A stretch of DNA of 64,000 bases, taken from positions 33,986,874 through 34,050,873 of the forward strand of contig JAIOJX010000003.1 in NCBI GenBank assembly GCA_022376925.1, read 5' to 3'. The stretch's first letter is position 1. Each line of letters starts with the position of its first letter. This stretch comes from Tragulus kanchil (taxonomy: Eukaryota > Chordata > Mammalia > Artiodactyla > Tragulidae). A model generated the notes under the pieces. That model saw nothing but the letters and a program-made list of their open reading frames with translations. It did not search any database and was not told the DNA's origin. Shown one piece after another: positions 59,008 through 64,000 of the stretch. The position numbers and the translations under genes were made by a program.

Positions 59008-59578
59008 CATAACTACTTTTTTAGAGTATAGCTGCTTTTCTTGAGTACATCTTTAATATACTAAGAAGCTGTAAGAAGACTACCAAACAGATTCATCTTT
59101 GCTTCTTTGTCATTGCATTCTTTTATAACTTTTTATGGAGACTTTTGGAGGCATCTTATTTTTGACTTAAAATAATGCACTGTGTGTCTCAGAGAGCTAG
59201 GCCAAGCTGCAGGTAGCATTTGAAAAGTGATGCCTCTCAGATTTTAAGGGAAGACTGGCTTGATACGACATTCTAAGGAAGTCTTTTATGACCCGTTGGT
59301 TTACTATTAACACCATTGGTTGAGAAGTAGTAAGTGAAGATTGAAAACTAGTATGTTTCATATATAACATGCACATATTTATGAAACGAGCAATGTCAAC
59401 ATGTTCTATAAAATATTCATATTCACTAACTGACTATGGCAATAAAAAGTGCTTTCTAGTGAAATGAGTCTTCAGTGACCAGGTTTCCATTCTAGTTTAT
59501 TGGCTCTGTGACCTAGGCAAAGTGGTTTCATCTCACCGGAGTTGGCATTGCATATGTCTGATAAAAGAAAATAAGCCA

Positions 59579-59758
59579 TAAAAAAAAAAAAGATAGGGAC
59601 TGCCCTGGTGGTCCAGTGGCTAAGACTTTTTGCTCTCAGTGCAGAGGGCCCAAGTTCAACCCCTGGTCAGGGAATTAGATCCCACATGCTGCAACTAACA
59701 CCCGGTGCAACCAAATAAATAATTAAAAATTTAAAAAAATAAAATATAAAATAAAACA
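59579..59758 (+). mobile_element. CHR-1-type SINE
   Basis: gggactgccctggtggtcca, gtggctaagactttttgct, caacccctggtcagggaatt and tgcaactaacacccggtgca, then an A-rich tail. A 16-bp flank, aaaagaaaatragcca, lies at 59563-59578 and 59759-59774. Confidence 0.87.
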
Positions 59759-60599
59759 AAAAGAAAATGAGCCAGACCAGAAGTGACAAGTGGGATACAT
59801 CTTGACCACCAACTTTAGAAAGTAGTCTGTGAAGGGCTGAGCTGAGAATTCAAGGCTGAGTCCGGGCTTGATGAGAAGGAGCGCAGTGATCGATTAGTGC
59901 TGTCTGCTGTGAAGGCAGAAGGCGGAGAGCAGCATTGTGAGTGCCACGGATTAGCTGTCTCCCTAGACTAATTTACCTCCAAGGTCACTTGCGCTACACA
60001 GTGTAATTCAAGCTATTTGTCATTGAAGTTTAAACTTACAAATATAAAACAAACTGGAAGAACAAACCTTGAGGTTCCCTGGCCTACATATGGATTTTGG
60101 AAAAGCACACTTTCCTTTTGAGAATAGAGATTAAAAAATGAAGTTTTTGCCAGAACTTTTTGGAAAGAATTTTAAAATAAGGTGAATTTATCTCCCATCA
60201 CTCTTTCATTCTTGCATGAAATATTTATTAAGTATCAACTTTGAAATTGACACAGTACTCCGTGTTGAATATTTGCTGAATTGAATCGCATTGGGAGATA
60301 AAAGGTGCACAGACACAGCCTTTGTTCTTGTAGAGTTCATGGCCCAGTGTGGAAGGCAGATGTCCTAGCACGTAACTCCAATACAACATGTGAAATGCTA
60401 TAATGGTTGTGTGAAGCTTAAAACAGGAAATGACTAACTGTCTTAAGAAGCTGCTGCAGGTTCCACATGGAGGAGGACTCTGACCATTCACCCACAGACA
60501 AAACCCATTTCTAGATTGAAATTCAGCAGGCTTTTATTGTTCTAAAAGGATAAAATCAGATGTTTTAGAGGAATAAAGATATGGCTCACTGGGATAGTA

Positions 60600-60826
60600 G
60601 CACTGACATATGCACACTACCAGGTGTAAGACAGCGAGTGGAAGGTGGCCAGGTAGCACAGGGAGCTCAGCTGGGTGCTCTGGGATGACCAAGGTGGGTG
60701 GGACAGAGGCATGAGAGGAAGAGGGTGTATGTACTTACAGTTGATTCACATTGTTGTACAGCAGAAACGAACAACCGTGCAAAGCCATTTACTCCAACAA
60801 TAAAAGCAATTAATTGGCTAGTTAAA
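60600..60826 (+). mobile_element. L1 3'-UTR fragment
   Basis: gcacagggagctcagctggg, gatgaccaaggtgggtggga, gaggaagagggtgtatgta and gttgattcacattgttgtac follow the ruminant L1 3' UTR to caataaaagcaatt. Its right end abuts the CHR-like SINE at 60837. Confidence 0.75.
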
Positions 60827-60836
60827 AAAAGAAATA

Positions 60837-61110
60837 GGGCTTCCCTGGTGGTCCAGTGGATAAAGAGTCTGTCTTGCAGTGCAGGGGGTGCCAGTTCGAC
60901 CCCTGGTCTGGGAAGATCCCACGTGCTGCAGAACAGCTGGACCGGTGTGTCCAGTTACGAGCCAGGGTTCTGGAACACATGCACCCAGAGCCAGTGCTCT
61001 GTGATGAGAGAGGCCACTGTGATGGGAGGCCCACACAGGCCAAAGAATAAAGATGGATGAAAATAAATGGATAAAAAAATCAATAAAAAGAGGCCGAAAA
61101 AAAAAAAAAA
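60837..61110 (+). mobile_element. CHR-like SINE, long form (type 2; duplicate at 61924-62198)
   Basis: gggcttccctggtggtccag with ataaagagtctgtcttgcag, a B-box GTTCGACCC and the tail aaagatggatgaaaataaat, then caataaaaagaggcc and A run. Flanks share aaaaagaaatag. Same subfamily as 4207. Confidence 0.88.
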
Positions 61111-61405
61111 AGAAATAGAAAAGTATTCATGGCCTATATGATTTAGAGTGGATCCCCTGTGCAATGCATAAAATTTGGATTTGTGGGTAGACCTATCTAA
61201 CTTGAGTTGCATAGCACACTTTTGGGAAGTCATTCAACAAATGGATTACTTTCCAGTCTTGAGTTGCAGCTGGAACTGCCACTCTTTCTTTTCAGTGCGA
61301 GTCACATTCCATCAGGGCAGGGCTAAGACGAATCAACATCCAGGTATCAGTTTAGGCACATTATTTTCTGGCTGAGAATTGCAGGTATGGCACGTGGAAT
61401 TAGGG

Positions 61406-61568
61406 ACTTCCCAGGTGGTACAGTGGTAAAGAATCTGCCTATCCATGCAGGAGACACAGCAGGTGCAGGTTGGATCCCTGGGTTGGGAAGATGCCCGGGA
61501 AGAGGAAATGGGAACCCGTCACTTCAGTATTCTTGCAGGTTGCAAAGAGTCAGACATGACTGAGCATG
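61406..61568 (+). mobile_element. Bov-tA SINE (duplicate at ~62494-62656)
   Basis: gggacttcccaggtggtaca, gtggtaaagaatctgcctat, tccctgggttgggaagatgc and gtcagacatgactgagcatg in order, with a deletion in the middle of the body. Confidence 0.85.
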
Positions 61569-62819
61569 CACCTTCCCTCGCCTCATGTGCATTTAATTTT
61601 AGTCAACGTTTTTCTTTCTATTTTTGGTAACCTAAAAGAAAATTTCAAAGGACATAGCAAGATTTCCTTACTATATAAAAAGGGCTTTGCTCTACTTTAG
61701 AAAGCTGTTAAGGAGGATTTACTAAAGCTAAAGGGTCCTGTTAAAATATATGTGTACCTTCAATGACCCAGAAATCCTGCTTCTAGGTATAGATGCCATA
61801 GAAATGAAAATATATGTGCACCAAAGTAAATGCACAAGAATGTGGCTAACAGCAAACCAAGTGGTCATCAATCCTAGAAAGCATGAAATTAAGGAAGTGT
61901 AAACTACTGTTTAAATAAAGTAAAGGGCTTCCCTGGTGGTCCAGTGGATAAAGAGTCTGTCTTGCAGTGCAGGGGGTGCCAGTTCGACCCCTGGTCTGGG
62001 AAGATCCCACGTGCTGCAGAACAGCTGGACCGGTGTGTCCAGTTACGAGCCAGGGTTCTGGAACACATGCACCCAGAGCCAGTGCTCTGTGATGAGAGAG
62101 GCCACTGTGATGGGAGGCCCACACAGGCCAAAGAATAAAGATGGATGAAAATAAATGGATAAAAAAATCAATAAAAAGAGGCCGAAAAAAAAAAAAAAAG
62201 AAATAGAAAAGTATTCATGGCCTATATGATTTAGAGTGGATCCCCTGTGCAATGCATAAAATTTGGATTTGTGGGTAGACCTATCTAACTTGAGTTGCAT
62301 AGCACACTTTTGGGAAGTCATTCAACAAATGGATTACTTTCCAGTCTTGAGTTGCAGCTGGAACTGCCACTCTTTCTTTTCAGTGCGAGTCACATTCCAT
62401 CAGGGCAGGGCTAAGACGAATCAACATCCAGGTATCAGTTTAGGCACATTATTTTCTGGCTGAGAATTGCAGGTATGGCACGTGGAATTAGGGACTTCCC
62501 AGGTGGTACAGTGGTAAAGAATCTGCCTATCCATGCAGGAGACACAGCAGGTGCAGGTTGGATCCCTGGGTTGGGAAGATGCCCGGGAAGAGGAAATGGG
62601 AACCCGTCACTTCAGTATTCTTGCAGGTTGCAAAGAGTCAGACATGACTGAGCATGCACCTTCCTCGCCTCATGTGCATTTAATTTTAGTCAACGTTTTT
62701 CTTTCTATTTTTGGTAACCTAAAAGAAAATTTCAAAGGACATAGCAAGATTTCCTTACTATATAAAAAGGGCTTTGCTCTACTTTAGAAAGCTGTTAAGG
62801 AGGATTTACTAAAGCTAAA

Positions 62820-63070
62820 GGGTCCTGTTAAAATATATGTGTACCTTCAATGACCCAGAAATCCTGCTTCTAGGTATAGATGCCATAGAAATGAAAATAT
62901 ATGTGCACCAAAGTAAATGCACAAGAATGTGGCTAACAGCAAACCAAGTGGTCATCAATCCTAAGACTACGCTGTGCATGCAATGGAATACTATGTAATG
63001 AGAAAGTGTAAACTACTGTTACACAGCAACACACGTCACGAACTTAATATTGAATAAAGTAGTGGGTCAC
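62820..63070 (+). mobile_element. Old L1 ORF2/3' fragment (part also at 61735-61877)
   Basis: ttcaatgacccagaaatcct, gcttctaggtatagatgcca, gaaatgaaaatatatgtgca and tgcaatggaatactatgtaa are the classic L1 3' ORF2 landmarks. The first half is present twice because of duplication 15. Confidence 0.7.
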
Positions 63071-64000
63071 TCCCTCCTCCATCCAAAAGAAGTCAGACCA
63101 CAATGAGTAGACTTTATCAGGTTCAATTTGTATGAGTCTCAACAACAGGCAAAGGTCCTAAGCACAAAGGTGATGTCACCCTGAACCTCTTTGCAGAGAC
63201 ACATCTAACGTGAGCTGACTATATCAGTTGCAGAGAGGACCTCTGCCTTGGTGACAGAAGCCTAATCTGTGATGTCTCTGATTTCCTTCCACTGTGCGCC
63301 GCTTCAGAATGGTTCAACATTGCCTCAGTCCTAAAGCTTGTGGTACGAGAACACAGCTTTCCAATCTTATCTATTTTTCAATGTAGGATAAACATATGGG
63401 GTTTAGTTAAATTATGAATGCTGATAATATTCATTTGGTACAATTTATATTCTTCTTTTATCTTTTTATTTTTGACAGTTTAGGCTGGGGCATAAAGCAT
63501 AATTATATTCTTGGCATCCTCCCTTAGAAGTTTTAAATCAGTTCATGAGGCTTTCAGCGCGGTCCCTGTCATTCATCCATCAGCATCCAGTCCATTTAAT
63601 CCCGGCCTCTCAGCTGAGCTGCCCTCACCCCTGTTGTGAGTGATTGGCCTGCTCCAGCGCTCCCAGCTTCTCCTGTCACATCGCATTTGCATAAAAGAGG
63701 ACAGATAACCAAATTTGAGCACACAAATGAAAATGCTAAGCGCTAAACCTGTCACAGTTGTTGTTCAACTAATTGTGAAAAATTTGATTTGCTCGCCTTT
63801 CCCTGTTTGTCGTGTGGACCCCCTTCTCCAATGTGCCTTGGCTTCCACCTCTGTGTATGTAGCTTTTAAACTCTTGAGCACAAGCAGCCCACCCTGGGGA
63901 TTACTTACCTCTCCTACCAGCTTTTAATGTTGGCTCATCTTCTTGACTAAATTAGGCCACCATGGCAAACAAACACATAATTAAAAACCCAGGAAAGACA
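63071..64000. other. Repeat-free end of window with octamer motif
   Basis: No repeat is seen here. A perfect octamer, ATTTGCAT, at 63685-63692 is followed by aaaagagg, and AT-rich homeodomain-like sites (aactaattgtg) follow at 63765-63780. Reading frames are short. A conserved regulatory element is possible but not shown. Confidence 0.35.

Larger units (their letters stand above)
60837..62963. repeat. Direct duplication 15 (offset ~1087 bp)
   Basis: 60837-61877 is repeated at 61924-62963. The spacer 61878-61923 contains agtgtaaactactgtt, which occurs again after copy 2 at 63005-63020, so the spacer is a shortened version of the true right flank. A CHR-type and a Bov-tA SINE occur in both copies. 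Confidence 0.93.

Noticed and set aside
1..64000. The ~1.1-kb doublets as a real tandem-repeat system or mobile element
   Set aside because: Each pair has different content, no shared ends, no target-site duplication, and cuts through exons and SINEs. One technical cause explains all fifteen.

Overview
The window is nuclear DNA from a ruminant-type artiodactyl. It carries BovB (RTE) LINEs, Bov-tA SINEs, CHR-type tRNA-derived SINEs, 5'-truncated L1 copies and older MIR, L2, Tigger and hAT remnants. Base composition is AT-rich, CpG is scarce, and genes are split by GT/AG introns. The exact species is not settled; an abundant ~300 bp CHR-like SINE may point to an early-branching or less-studied ruminant.

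One protein gene is recognisable. Eight exons on the + strand (976-28724) encode the last ~320 residues of an RBM26-like RNA-binding protein: a lysine-rich coiled-coil region, an RGR/RGG-rich segment, a C-terminal RRM and an acidic tail ending in SRSWRR. Every internal splice junction is phase 0. The 5' part of the gene lies before the window. The stop codon is at 28722-28724 and the first good poly(A) signal at 29324-29329. From ~29.5 kb to 64 kb no protein gene could be recognised. The 21-47 kb part is almost free of lineage-specific SINEs and LINEs. It holds one possible pair of spliced non-coding or micro-ORF exons near 30.4 and 36.4 kb. The 47-64 kb part is repeat-rich, with an interrupted old L1, a young L1 with a long target-site duplication, BovB, several SINEs, a short hAT element, a 22-bp minisatellite and an unrecognised coding-like block. 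The last 500 bp is repeat-free and contains a perfect octamer motif.

The strongest signal is structural. Fifteen separate stretches of about 1.0-1.2 kb each appear twice in direct orientation, back to back or a few tens of bases apart. The copies are almost identical and differ mostly in homopolymer lengths. They ignore exon, intron and repeat boundaries, and they carry along young SINEs together with their flanking target-site duplications. The simplest reading is that neighbouring contigs overlapped by ~1.1 kb and were joined without merging the overlap. About 16 kb of the 64 kb is then artificial, and the real locus is nearer 48 kb. The duplicated RBM26 exon and all paired repeats should be counted once.
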